From CAYMCV01 sp964389005 (GTDB lineage Bacteria > Bacillota > Clostridia > Lachnospirales > Lachnospiraceae), in the NCBI GenBank assembly GCA_964389005.1, contig CAYMCV010000088.1, forward strand, positions 1 to 10,547: DNA of 10,547 nt, written 5' to 3'. A program made the position numbers and the translations under genes. The notes beneath the pieces are model-generated. The model was not told the DNA's origin and searched no databases. It saw only the letters and a list, made by a program, of their open reading frames with translations. Positions 1-6,815 of the stretch are shown piece after piece. How positions within the stretch are numbered: position 1 is the stretch's first letter; each line of letters begins with the position of its first letter.

Positions 1-159
1 GTATAGGGTAGTTCCGTCGGTATCGGCGAGCGTGTTGATGTATTTAGAATACTTGGATACAATAGTGGATGGGGAGAAGAATTGATAAATGAGATAATTT
101 GTGGAAGCAGGTCAAGGAGGGCGCTGAAAAGTGTTAAGGGGAATAATGATGAACAATAA
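1..159 (+). other. Left-edge coding remnants, frame unresolved
   Basis: Two overlapping frames look protein-like here and both run in from the left edge. One (from position 2) is open to a TGA at 83-85 and ends in VLMYLEYLDTIVDGEKN. The other, from position 7 after a TAG at 4-6, is open to a TAA at 157-159 and contains RVDVFRILGYNSGWGEELI; it has no ATG. Either could be the true 3' end of an upstream gene, or both could belong to one gene broken by a frameshift in the overlap. I recognise neither. The base composition is AT-rich like the gene that follows, so the remnant probably belongs to the same block. Confidence 0.25.
35..63 (+). promoter_or_regulatory. Possible promoter for the AlbA_2 gene
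   Basis: TTGATG at 35-40 and TACAAT at 58-63 are separated by 17 bases, matching 4/6 and 5/6 of the sigma-A consensus. It would give a leader of about 107 bases before the start at 177. It lies inside possible coding remnants, so it could be chance. Confidence 0.3.
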
Positions 160-176
160 AGAGGAGTAAAGATAAT

Positions 177-1727
177 ATGGCAATTCCAACGAATATGAAA
201 ACACTATTGTCTGGTAACGTTGTCGAATGGGCAAGAATTGAGTATAAAGAAACCTGGGATGCAGAAGCATCTCTCAAAACAGTGTGTGCATTTGCAAATG
301 ATCTGGATAACTGGGGTGGAGGATACATTATTGTTGGTGTTGAAGAAGATAATGGAAGACCCAAATATCCTTTAAAAGGTGTTCCCGTAGAAAAAGTTGA
401 TGTCTATCAGAAAGACATGTTGGCAAAATGTAAATTACTTCGTCCTGCGTATATTCCCATTATTGAAGTGATGGATTATTTTGAAAAGAAATTTATTGTA
501 TTGTGGTGTCCCGGAGGAGATAGTAGACCGTATTCTTCACCTAAAACGATGAAGAAAGACAATAAGGAAAGAGTTCATTATATTCGGAAATCGTCAAATA
601 CAATAGAGCCATCGGATGACGACGAAAAGGATTTGTTCAATCTGGCAAACAGAGTACCTTTTGATGATCGTGTCAACCATCAGGCTGAAATGACAGACTT
701 GAATATTACTTTGATTCAGAGTTATTTGAAGGAAGTGAAAAGTTCTTTATATGAAAAATCAAAAACCTGCGATTTCGTTGAATTGTGTGCAAATATGAAT
801 ATTATTAGCATATTACCGGAATATGTAAAGCCGAAGAATGTTGGTCTAATGTTTTTTAGCATGGAACCGGAGAAATTTTTCCCATATACGCAAATTGATA
901 TTGTTCAATTTCCAACAGGACTTGGTGGAAATGATATTATTGAGCACACATTTAAAGGACCAATTCATCAGCAACTACGTGATGCATTGCAGTATATTCA
1001 AAATAGTATAATTACCGAAAAAGTAGTGAAGTATCCGGATCGTGCAGAAGCTGATCGTTTCTATAATTATCCGTATGCTGCAATAGAGGAGGCATTATCA
1101 AATGCTGTTTATCATCGGGCGTATGATGAAAGAGAACCAATTGAAGTACGAGTTGAGAATGAAAGAATTGAAATTGTTAGTTTCCCAGGGCCAGATCGTT
1201 CTGTTACTATAGAGGGACTGAAAAATTACCGTGTTTCTAATCGAAGATATAGGAATCGTAGGATTGGTGATTTTCTGAAAGAGTTAGGATTAACGGAGGG
1301 AAGAAACACTGGGTTTAAGAAGATCGTAGATGCATTAGAAGCAAATGGATCGCCAAAACCAGAGTTCGAAACAGATGATTCAAGGACTTTTTTTATTACA
1401 AGAATATTTGTTCATGAGGAATTTAATGAAATAACAGAAAAAAATGGCATTGAAAGTGGCATTAAAAGTGGCATTGAAAATGGCACGGTAGATCAGTATG
1501 TTAATAAATTGAATGGATTTACAGAGAAAAAGAGAGAAAAAATGCTGGAACTGATATGTGCAATAGAGGCAGAACAAAATATGTCACAGGATATGTTGGC
1601 AAGGAAAATCGTAGTTGGCAAGAGAACCGTTGCTCGTTACTTGAATGAATTAAGCAATATGGAAATTATAGAACGGGTTGGTGCTGCAAATGGCGGGAAA
1701 TATGTGATAAAAAAGCATGTAAGGTAG
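177..1727 (+). CDS. AlbA_2 / HATPase_c_4 domain regulator with winged-helix C-terminus
   Basis: A 516-residue protein of the COG2865 type (predicted transcriptional regulator, often annotated as ATP-binding or RecG-like). The N-terminal AlbA_2 (Schlafen AAA_4) domain shows E22-Y23-K24, then AFAND and GGGYIIVGVEEDNGRP at about 48-62. The middle is poorly conserved. A C-terminal GHKL-like ATPase segment shows EEALSNAVYHRAY with N-box Asn309, and a glycine motif EGRNTGF at 374-380. GI(E/K)(S/N) repeats at 424-435 act as a linker to a winged helix at about 455-505 (MSQDMLARKIVVGKRTVARY). The start at 177 has GAGGAG at 161-166. Proteins of this family are often found in mobile or defence-related islands and their biochemical role is mostly unproven. 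Composition is far more AT-rich than the genes to the right: a spot sample at 841-900 has 20 G/C in 60 bases, against 36 in 60 at 5041-5100. That suggests separate acquisition. It is probably monocistronic or the last gene of a unit extending left. Confidence 0.85.
   Translation: MAIPTNMKTLLSGNVVEWARIEYKETWDAEASLKTVCAFANDLDNWGGGYIIVGVEEDNGRPKYPLKGVPVEKVDVYQKDMLAKCKLLRPAYIPIIEVMDYFEKKFIVLWCPGGDSRPYSSPKTMKKDNKERVHYIRKSSNTIEPSDDDEKDLFNLANRVPFDDRVNHQAEMTDLNITLIQSYLKEVKSSLYEKSKTCDFVELCANMNIISILPEYVKPKNVGLMFFSMEPEKFFPYTQIDIVQFPTGLGGNDIIEHTFKGPIHQQLRDALQYIQNSIITEKVVKYPDRAEADRFYNYPYAAIEEALSNAVYHRAYDEREPIEVRVENERIEIVSFPGPDRSVTIEGLKNYRVSNRRYRNRRIGDFLKELGLTEGRNTGFKKIVDALEANGSPKPEFETDDSRTFFITRIFVHEEFNEITEKNGIESGIKSGIENGTVDQYVNKLNGFTEKKREKMLELICAIEAEQNMSQDMLARKIVVGKRTVARYLNELSNMEIIERVGAANGGKYVIKKHVR
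1446..1487 (+). repeat. 12-base in-frame tandem repeat
   Basis: Three near-identical 12-mers (GGCATTGAAAGT, GGCATTAAAAGT, GGCATTGAAAAT) start at 1446, 1458 and 1470. A decayed fourth copy starts GGCACG at 1482. They encode GIES-GIKS-GIEN in the linker between the ATPase-like and winged-helix domains. Because the period is a multiple of three, slippage would change linker length without breaking the frame. Related COG2865 proteins often carry similar glycine-spaced repeats at this place. Confidence 0.85.
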
Positions 1728-1748
1728 TGAAATGCGTATAGGGGCTAA

Positions 1749-1777
1749 TTGTATGAGACAACGGGATGTGCTATACT
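1749..1777 (+). promoter_or_regulatory. Extended -10 promoter of the epimerase operon
   Basis: TTGTAT at 1749-1754 and TATACT at 1772-1777 have a 17-base spacer, with an extended TG at 1769-1770 (TGCTATACT). It lies 45 bases before the epimerase start and downstream of the AlbA_2 gene's stop. It is the best promoter match in the window and most likely drives the three-gene operon 1823-5308. Confidence 0.65.
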
Positions 1778-1822
1778 TATTCAGATTTCAATGCTTAGAT
1801 TTATACCGACAGGAGGCAATAA

Positions 1823-2968
1823 ATGAACAAACTAAAACTTATGACAATCGTAGGAACACGACCGGAAATCATCCGTTTATCCGAGGTAATCAAGAAATGT
1901 GATAAATACTTCGAACAAATCTTGGTACACACGGGACAGAATTACGATTATACGCTGAACCAGATTTTTTTTGAAGATTTGAATCTGCGCCAGCCGGATT
2001 ATTTTCTGGAAGCGGTAGGTGGTGATTTGGGTGAAACCATCGGAAATATCATTGCCAAGAGTTATAAACTTATGGCCGAGGTGAAGCCGGACGCACTTTT
2101 GGTGCTCGGAGATACGAATTCCGCTTTGGCGGCAATTTCCGCCAAACGTCTCAAAATTCCCATCTTCCATATGGAAGCCGGCAATCGTTGCTTTGATGAG
2201 AATTTGCCGGAGGAGACCAATCGCAGAATTGTTGATCATATCTCGGACGTGAACGTGTGCTATTCCGAACACGCGCGCCGTTACCTCAATGCGGAGGGCA
2301 CTGCAAAAGAGCGTACCTTCGTCAGCGGTTCACCGATGGCGGAAGTATTAAGTGCGAATTTGTCAAAAATAAAATCAAGTAAAGTTCTCGAAACCTTAGG
2401 GTTAGAGAAAGGGAAGTATATTCTTCTCTCGGCACATCGCGAGGAAAACATTGACAATGAGAAGAATTTCTTTGCATTGATGAATGCGGTCAACACCATG
2501 GCAGAGACGTATCAAATCCCGATTATATACAGTACGCATCCGCGTAGCAAGAAGTTCATTGAAGCACGCGGATTTCAATTTCATCCGTTGGTCAGAAGTT
2601 TACAGCCGTTTGGCTTTTCCAATTATAATCATTTACAATTGTCGGCATTCTGCGTGGTTTCCGACAGCGGTACGCTTCCGGAGGAATCGGCTTATTTTAA
2701 TGCGCAAGGGATGCCGTTTCCGGCAGTATGCATCCGTACCTCAACAGAACGTCCTGAAGCCTTAGATAAGGGCAATTTCGTTCTTGGAAGTATTACTTCC
2801 GAGCAGGTGCTGCAAGCAGTCGATTTGGCGGTTACAATGCAGCAGGAAGGGGATTTCGGCATCGAGGTTCCGAACTATGCGGATGAGAACGTCAGCACGA
2901 AGATGGTCAAGCTGATTCAGAGTTATACGGGAATTGTGAATAAAATGGTATGGAGGAAGGATTCTTGA
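1823..2968 (+). CDS. Non-hydrolysing UDP-sugar 2-epimerase, FnlC/Cap5G-like
   Basis: A 381-residue cytoplasmic enzyme of the WecB/MnaA superfamily (GT-B fold), the usual full length. These enzymes invert C2 of a UDP-HexNAc through an elimination intermediate. Visible motifs are GTRPEI (11-16), HTGQNYD (36-42), LGDTNS with D97, MEAGNRCFDENLPEETNRR with E118 and E131, SAHREEN with H205, STHPR (237-241), SDSGT around D281, and the ERPE tail motif (309-312). The wording MEAGNRCF...PEE.NRRIVDH.SD and CIRT..ERPE matches the UDP-FucNAc 2-epimerase branch (FnlC, WbjD, Cap5G) better than WecB, which typically reads EAGLRTGD. This subgroup call is from memory of the family. No FnlA or FnlB homologue lies in the window, so the substrate is open; plain UDP-GlcNAc 2-epimerase is the alternative. 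The start has AGGAGG at 1811-1816, 6 bases upstream. It is first gene of the operon and overlaps the next. Confidence 0.88.
   Translation: MNKLKLMTIVGTRPEIIRLSEVIKKCDKYFEQILVHTGQNYDYTLNQIFFEDLNLRQPDYFLEAVGGDLGETIGNIIAKSYKLMAEVKPDALLVLGDTNSALAAISAKRLKIPIFHMEAGNRCFDENLPEETNRRIVDHISDVNVCYSEHARRYLNAEGTAKERTFVSGSPMAEVLSANLSKIKSSKVLETLGLEKGKYILLSAHREENIDNEKNFFALMNAVNTMAETYQIPIIYSTHPRSKKFIEARGFQFHPLVRSLQPFGFSNYNHLQLSAFCVVSDSGTLPEESAYFNAQGMPFPAVCIRTSTERPEALDKGNFVLGSITSEQVLQAVDLAVTMQQEGDFGIEVPNYADENVSTKMVKLIQSYTGIVNKMVWRKDS
2952..2960 (+). promoter_or_regulatory. Ribosome binding site that decides a TTG start
   Basis: GGAGGAAGG sits inside the 3' end of the epimerase gene, 8 bases (counted from GGAGG) before a TTG at 2965. 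The in-frame ATG at 2950 has no Shine-Dalgarno sequence upstream, and the purine run falls just after it. The TTG overlaps the epimerase stop as TTGA (2965-2968), a typical coupled junction. Confidence 0.7.
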
Positions 2969-4698
2969 CGAAGAAGCGGCAAATCTGGTGTGTCATCAAA
3001 AGCATATTGTCTGCAATGGCAATTTCATATATTTTAAATATTGCCAATATCAGTATATGGGCGGGAATTGCGGCGGTTGTGTGCTATTGCTTTTTCTACA
3101 AAACCCCGGCACACGAGAAGCGTTTCATGATATATACCTACATAATCGGCGGAATATTTGCGCTGCTTTGTGTTTTGACGAGAATCGGCGCATACGAGTC
3201 GATATTGCGGGAACTGCGAGTGTTACTGCTGACGTTTCTCGGACTGTTGTTTCTTTTTCAGTACATGGTCGGACAACTGTTTTTGGGATTGGATTACTTG
3301 CGTGAGAAAACTGTGGTTACCGAACGCCAAAACAAACGTTGGTTTCCAATCATCATCTTTTTATCCATTGTGTTGTTGTGGCTGCCCAATTATCTGCGTA
3401 ATTTTCCGGCACTCATGTCACTCGACAGCATCGTGCAGGCAGAGCAGATTGCGGGACTTTCGCCGCTTTCGAACCATCATCCTGTGGCACATACGTTTTT
3501 GATGGGTGTGGTTCATACGATTGCCCAATTATTCACGCAATCGGAAATCGGCGCCTATGGCGTGGTATGTTTCGTTCAGATGATAACGCTTGCGGCAATT
3601 TTTACTGTGACGATTTGCTTTTTATCGACCAAAACCAAGTACTTGTGGATTGGCGCATGGGCTTTCTTTGCGCTGTGTCCGGTCAATGCAATTTACAGCG
3701 TGACGTTGTGGAAGGACATTGCTTTTGCAGGCGTGGTGCTGCTGTTTCTTGTGGCTTTGTGCAGTTATTTGGAGAAGGGAACGCAAGGTAAAAAGTGTGT
3801 AATACCGTGTATTCTGCTTGGCATTCTTGGTGTATTGTTATGCCTGTTTCGAAGCAACGGCTATTATGCCTTTATTCTTTTTACAGTTGTCTTCATAATC
3901 TGCTTTGTGCGAAAACATCGCCTCATGTCCGGAACGTTGTTGGTAGCAATCATACTGGCAACCGTGATAAAAGGTCCCGTATATAATGCGTTTGGAATTC
4001 AACAAGGCGATATTCTTGAGAAACTTGCGATTCCGATACAAAATGTGGCGTACATTGTTGTTTCCGGAAAGATACCGGATCAAGAGACTTACGATTTTTT
4101 AAATGAGATTGTAGATGTTGAGCGTGTTTCAGAGACTTTTTATCCATTTAGTGTCGATGCAACCAAGGGACTGATACGTGAAAAGGACAACCTGATGCAC
4201 TTGGAACAAAACAAAGCGGAGTACTTCATGCTTTGGCTAAAACTTGGAATTCGATATCCGAGAGAGTATGTAATTTCGTGGGTGAACCAGACCAAAGGGT
4301 ATTGGTACCCGGATACTTCATATTGGGTATGCTGGAGCGGAATTACGGATAATCAACTGGGGATTACGCAACAGCCGTTACTTCCCGAAAAATTGATAAC
4401 TGCGCTGGATACTTGGAATAATGCATATACCAATCTGCCGGTGTTCGGCGGTTTGTGGTGCATCGGTACCTATACGTGGATACTTCTTGCAATGACCGGA
4501 TATGCCCTGTATACCAAGGCGAGAGAGAATCTGGTTCTATATAGTTTATTGATTTTTATCTGGGCATCGTTGTTGGCTGCGACACCGATATTTGCAGAGT
4601 TTCGATACTTTTATGCGATTGTTGTGGCAACGCCGCTGATGATGGCATTGCCTGTTATAAAGAGTAGAAAGGAAGAGGAAAATCATGGAATCAAGTAA
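2965..4698 (+). CDS. Polytopic membrane protein, DUF6020-like, possible GT-C glycosyltransferase
   Basis: About 577 residues from the TTG start (582 if ATG 2950 is used), with roughly a dozen hydrophobic segments and a short basic N-terminus (TKKRQ). Numbering from the ATG, the conserved-looking loop after the fourth segment reads PALMSLDSIVQAEQ with D159, then SNHHPVAHT (174-182). Further on come NAIYSVTLWKDI (246-257) and LFRSNGYY (299-306). A soluble stretch at about 345-500 is probably outside the membrane, and the end has EFRYFYAIV (550-558). This pattern matches my memory of DUF6020 proteins of clostridia. An acidic first large loop and a late FRY motif also resemble GT-C lipid-phosphate-sugar transferases (inference). 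It sits between a nucleotide-sugar epimerase and a polysaccharide deacetylase, which supports a role in moving or transferring sugars at the membrane. The coupling to both neighbours is tight: 4- and 14-base overlaps. Confidence 0.75.
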   Translation: MTKKRQIWCVIKSILSAMAISYILNIANISIWAGIAAVVCYCFFYKTPAHEKRFMIYTYIIGGIFALLCVLTRIGAYESILRELRVLLLTFLGLLFLFQYMVGQLFLGLDYLREKTVVTERQNKRWFPIIIFLSIVLLWLPNYLRNFPALMSLDSIVQAEQIAGLSPLSNHHPVAHTFLMGVVHTIAQLFTQSEIGAYGVVCFVQMITLAAIFTVTICFLSTKTKYLWIGAWAFFALCPVNAIYSVTLWKDIAFAGVVLLFLVALCSYLEKGTQGKKCVIPCILLGILGVLLCLFRSNGYYAFILFTVVFIICFVRKHRLMSGTLLVAIILATVIKGPVYNAFGIQQGDILEKLAIPIQNVAYIVVSGKIPDQETYDFLNEIVDVERVSETFYPFSVDATKGLIREKDNLMHLEQNKAEYFMLWLKLGIRYPREYVISWVNQTKGYWYPDTSYWVCWSGITDNQLGITQQPLLPEKLITALDTWNNAYTNLPVFGGLWCIGTYTWILLAMTGYALYTKARENLVLYSLLIFIWASLLAATPIFAEFRYFYAIVVATPLMMALPVIKSRKEEENHGIK

Positions 4699-5308
4699 AA
4701 TCATTGCCCTCACATTTGATGACGGGCCGAATACAACTACGACGATAGCGACACTGGACGTGCTGAAGAAATATGATGTCAGAGCGTCGTTCTTCCTGAT
4801 TGGGAACAATATTACTGAGGAAACCATTCCGGTAATCAAACAAGAGATTGCGCTTGGACATGAGATTCAGAATCATTCGCTGACACATTCGGCAATGGAT
4901 GCATTCGATGCACAGACCATTCGCGACGAGATTCGGGAGACATCGGAGAAAATAACGGCGCTTACGGGCATTGAGCCGCGCTTTTTCAGACCGCCCTACA
5001 TCATTACAAGTGATTTGATGTATGAGGCCATTGATATGCCTTTTATCTGTGGTGTCGGCGTGGAAGACTGGGTGCCGGAGGTATCTGCTGCGGAGCGTGC
5101 ACGCAGGGTATTGGAAGATGCGGTTGACGGGACAATTGTACTTCTACATGATTTCCCGGGAAATGAAAGTACGGTAGAAGCTCTGGAGGTCATCATACCG
5201 GAACTTAAAAAACGCGGATTTACATTTGTAACGATTACGGAGTTATTCGAGGCGAAGAAAGAGCCCATTGCGAAGAATCCGGGGAAGTTATACAGTGTAA
5301 TTCCCTAA
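4685..5308 (+). CDS. Polysaccharide deacetylase, NodB homology (CE4), no signal peptide
   Basis: A 207-residue protein that is almost only a NodB domain. The five CE4 motifs are present: TFDDGP with catalytic-base and metal Asp12/Asp13, the metal histidines H64 and H68 in NHSLTH, RPPY (102-105), the D/W motif around DW128-129, and LLHD with H155. All expected catalytic residues are there, so it should be an active metal-dependent N- or O-deacetylase of a glycan. No signal peptide or membrane segment precedes the domain, and the upstream frame is closed by a stop near 4655, so it cannot be extended. The product is therefore predicted cytoplasmic, unlike most CE4 enzymes on peptidoglycan or chitin; a lipid- or nucleotide-linked precursor facing the cytoplasm is a plausible substrate. 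The start has GGAAGAGG at 4671-4678 and overlaps the preceding gene by 14 bases. Confidence 0.88.
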   Translation: MESSKIIALTFDDGPNTTTTIATLDVLKKYDVRASFFLIGNNITEETIPVIKQEIALGHEIQNHSLTHSAMDAFDAQTIRDEIRETSEKITALTGIEPRFFRPPYIITSDLMYEAIDMPFICGVGVEDWVPEVSAAERARRVLEDAVDGTIVLLHDFPGNESTVEALEVIIPELKKRGFTFVTITELFEAKKEPIAKNPGKLYSVIP

Positions 5309-5319
5309 AAATCACCCCG

Positions 5320-5344
5320 ATTCGTTCATTTCAAATGCGCGAAT
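5320..5344. terminator. Weak dyad between converging genes
   Basis: ATTCG (5320-5324) and CGAAT (5340-5344) flank CATTT-C-AAATG, giving a symmetric element centred at 5332 in the 67-base gap between convergent genes. On the minus strand five Ts follow about 8 bases later, while on the plus strand there is no T-run. It may act as a poor bidirectional terminator, or be chance. Confidence 0.28.
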
Positions 5345-5375
5345 GATAAGCGGATTCTATCTGTAGGAAGTGCCG

Positions 5376-6659
5376 TTATTGAAGCACCCTCATAATTCTC
5401 TGCGCTTGCAAATATCTGCCCCGCTCATTCAGGTGCAGGCCGTCGGACAAGTAATTGTCAATGGTGGACGCAGTGAATTCTTCCGTCATAAAATTATTCA
5501 GATAAGTCAAGTTCAATTCAGCAGCCACAGCGGATGCGGTCTCGGCATAATCACCGAGTGCGTATCCGTTTTTTAATGGGATATCGCCGCCTTCGCCAAA
5601 AGAGCACATCATCGGAGAGCACAGTATAATGCGTGCATCGGGATAACGTTGCTGCAAAAGTCGGATGTTGCGTTTGAGCGACTCCGCAAAGGAATCCGCA
5701 GTACCGGTTAATGCCGCCAGTTGTGCATAATCGTTGTAACCGTAAGCAATGATGATTGTCGAAGGTTGTAGAGTCGATGACGCGTCTGCAAGATGTTGTG
5801 CGACAACGTTTGAAAAATCGTTCTCATGGTCGCCGCTTGCCAACGAGCCGCCGATGGCGTAATTATATACCGTTGCCCCCGTATATCCGGCAACCAGATT
5901 CAAAACACCGCTTTCGTCCTGGTCTTTTCCCAGGATACTGTCGCCGAAACAGAAAATGGTCTCGTTATGCCAATCGGGATATTGCACCGCATCACCGACG
6001 GTAAAACCTGCCTGCAATCGTTCTTCTGCATTCGCAGCATCTAAAAGATACCTTCCGCCTACAAATGCCGAAAACACATAGAACATCCCGTCCGCACTGA
6101 TTTCTTTCTCGCGGAAAAAGTAAGGATTCTCTCGCATCCAAGCCTCATCGTCATAATAGTGCAGCTTCACATTCGACAATGAACATAGTTGCAACGACCA
6201 CTGTAGATATGCATCCGCATCCGCCCGGTCGAGACTTTGAAGTTCGGTATCGCTTCGCGGCTGATAAAAAAGAAAGAACAAAGTATCCGGGTGTGTATTC
6301 ACGATGGAAATGAAGTCCGCAAGCTGCGGACTTTTTTGATGATCGGGACGCAGTTCGATAAAAACAACGGACATATCGGGACACACCGTAAATGCTGTCT
6401 TAAGCAGTTTGGAAATCTCCTTTGGTGAACCATCTTTCATGGTCAATTTCAGGGGTTCTGTGCCGAAGTCTGACGCAATGCGGTCTTCCGGCAAAGCACG
6501 ACAGACGGGTGTGGTCAGAACGAGCGCATTATACGAGGTCTCTTTTAGCAGTCTCTGATTGTGCAGGGTGGTACCAAAAAAGAAGAAAAAGCAAAATAGA
6601 CCTGCGCTGATAAGCAGCAGGACTGCACCGATGAGAAACAATTTCTTCTTGGACTTCAT
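5376..6659 (-). CDS. Membrane-anchored SGNH/GDSL hydrolase
   Basis: 427 residues. A basic N-terminus (MKSKKK) and a single hydrophobic segment at about 7-30 anchor it with the rest outside the cell. Residues about 45-225 form a region I do not recognise. The SGNH domain follows from about 233: FCFGDS with nucleophile S241 (block I), AIGGS with G270 (block II), GYND with N309 (block III), and DGLHLN with D406 and H409 (block V). All four catalytic positions are intact. SGNH enzymes are esterases or acyltransferases, and extracytoplasmic ones frequently add or remove O-acetyl groups on peptidoglycan or polysaccharides. The start at 6659 has GGAGGT at 6666-6671, 6 bases away, and its own promoter. 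It is divergent from the LytTR operon that ends in an AT3 acyltransferase, the usual partner class for such a domain. The substrate is unknown. Confidence 0.85.
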   Translation of the reverse strand: MKSKKKLFLIGAVLLLISAGLFCFFFFFGTTLHNQRLLKETSYNALVLTTPVCRALPEDRIASDFGTEPLKLTMKDGSPKEISKLLKTAFTVCPDMSVVFIELRPDHQKSPQLADFISIVNTHPDTLFFLFYQPRSDTELQSLDRADADAYLQWSLQLCSLSNVKLHYYDDEAWMRENPYFFREKEISADGMFYVFSAFVGGRYLLDAANAEERLQAGFTVGDAVQYPDWHNETIFCFGDSILGKDQDESGVLNLVAGYTGATVYNYAIGGSLASGDHENDFSNVVAQHLADASSTLQPSTIIIAYGYNDYAQLAALTGTADSFAESLKRNIRLLQQRYPDARIILCSPMMCSFGEGGDIPLKNGYALGDYAETASAVAAELNLTYLNNFMTEEFTASTIDNYLSDGLHLNERGRYLQAQRIMRVLQ

Positions 6660-6699
6660 AAGTTGACCTCCGATTGCAAGTTCATTTTTATCTCAATCA

Positions 6700-6728
6700 A
6701 TCATAGCATGCGGCATGGAATTTCGCAA
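6700..6728 (-). promoter_or_regulatory. Extended -10 promoter of the SGNH gene
   Basis: Read on the minus strand: TTGCGA (6728-6723), a 17-base spacer, and TGC-TATGAT with the -10 at 6705-6700. Transcription would start near 6693, giving a leader of about 35 bases to the ATG at 6659. Confidence 0.6.
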
Positions 6729-6734
6729 TATTCC
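6717..6734. promoter_or_regulatory. Imperfect palindrome over the SGNH -35 box
   Basis: GGAATTTCGCAATATTCC is symmetric at 14 of 18 positions (GGAAT...ATTCC arms) and contains the whole predicted -35 box of the leftward promoter. That is a typical place for a repressor site. No regulator is identified. Confidence 0.25.
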
Positions 6735-6770
6735 GTATTCTTTTATCAATGTTGCGGTCGAACCAATCAA

Positions 6771-6799
6771 TTGTGAAATTGGCGCTTTCGTGTTAGACT
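6771..6799 (+). promoter_or_regulatory. Promoter of the LytTR-ABC-AT3 operon
   Basis: TTGTGA (6771-6776), a 17-base spacer and TAGACT (6794-6799), with an extended TG at 6791-6792. The -10 box is imperfect, which could suit an activated promoter. The predicted start near 6805 leaves a leader of about 95 bases that contains the LytTR-type repeats. Confidence 0.45.
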
Positions 6800-6815
6800 T
6801 AAAAAAAGAATAATG

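Noticed and set aside
5376..6659. Reading the SGNH protein as a DHHW-family or DltD-like protein
   Set aside because: The expected C-terminal HWT-type motif is absent. The DGLHLN block and the GDS/GYND blocks are those of an ordinary SGNH hydrolase.
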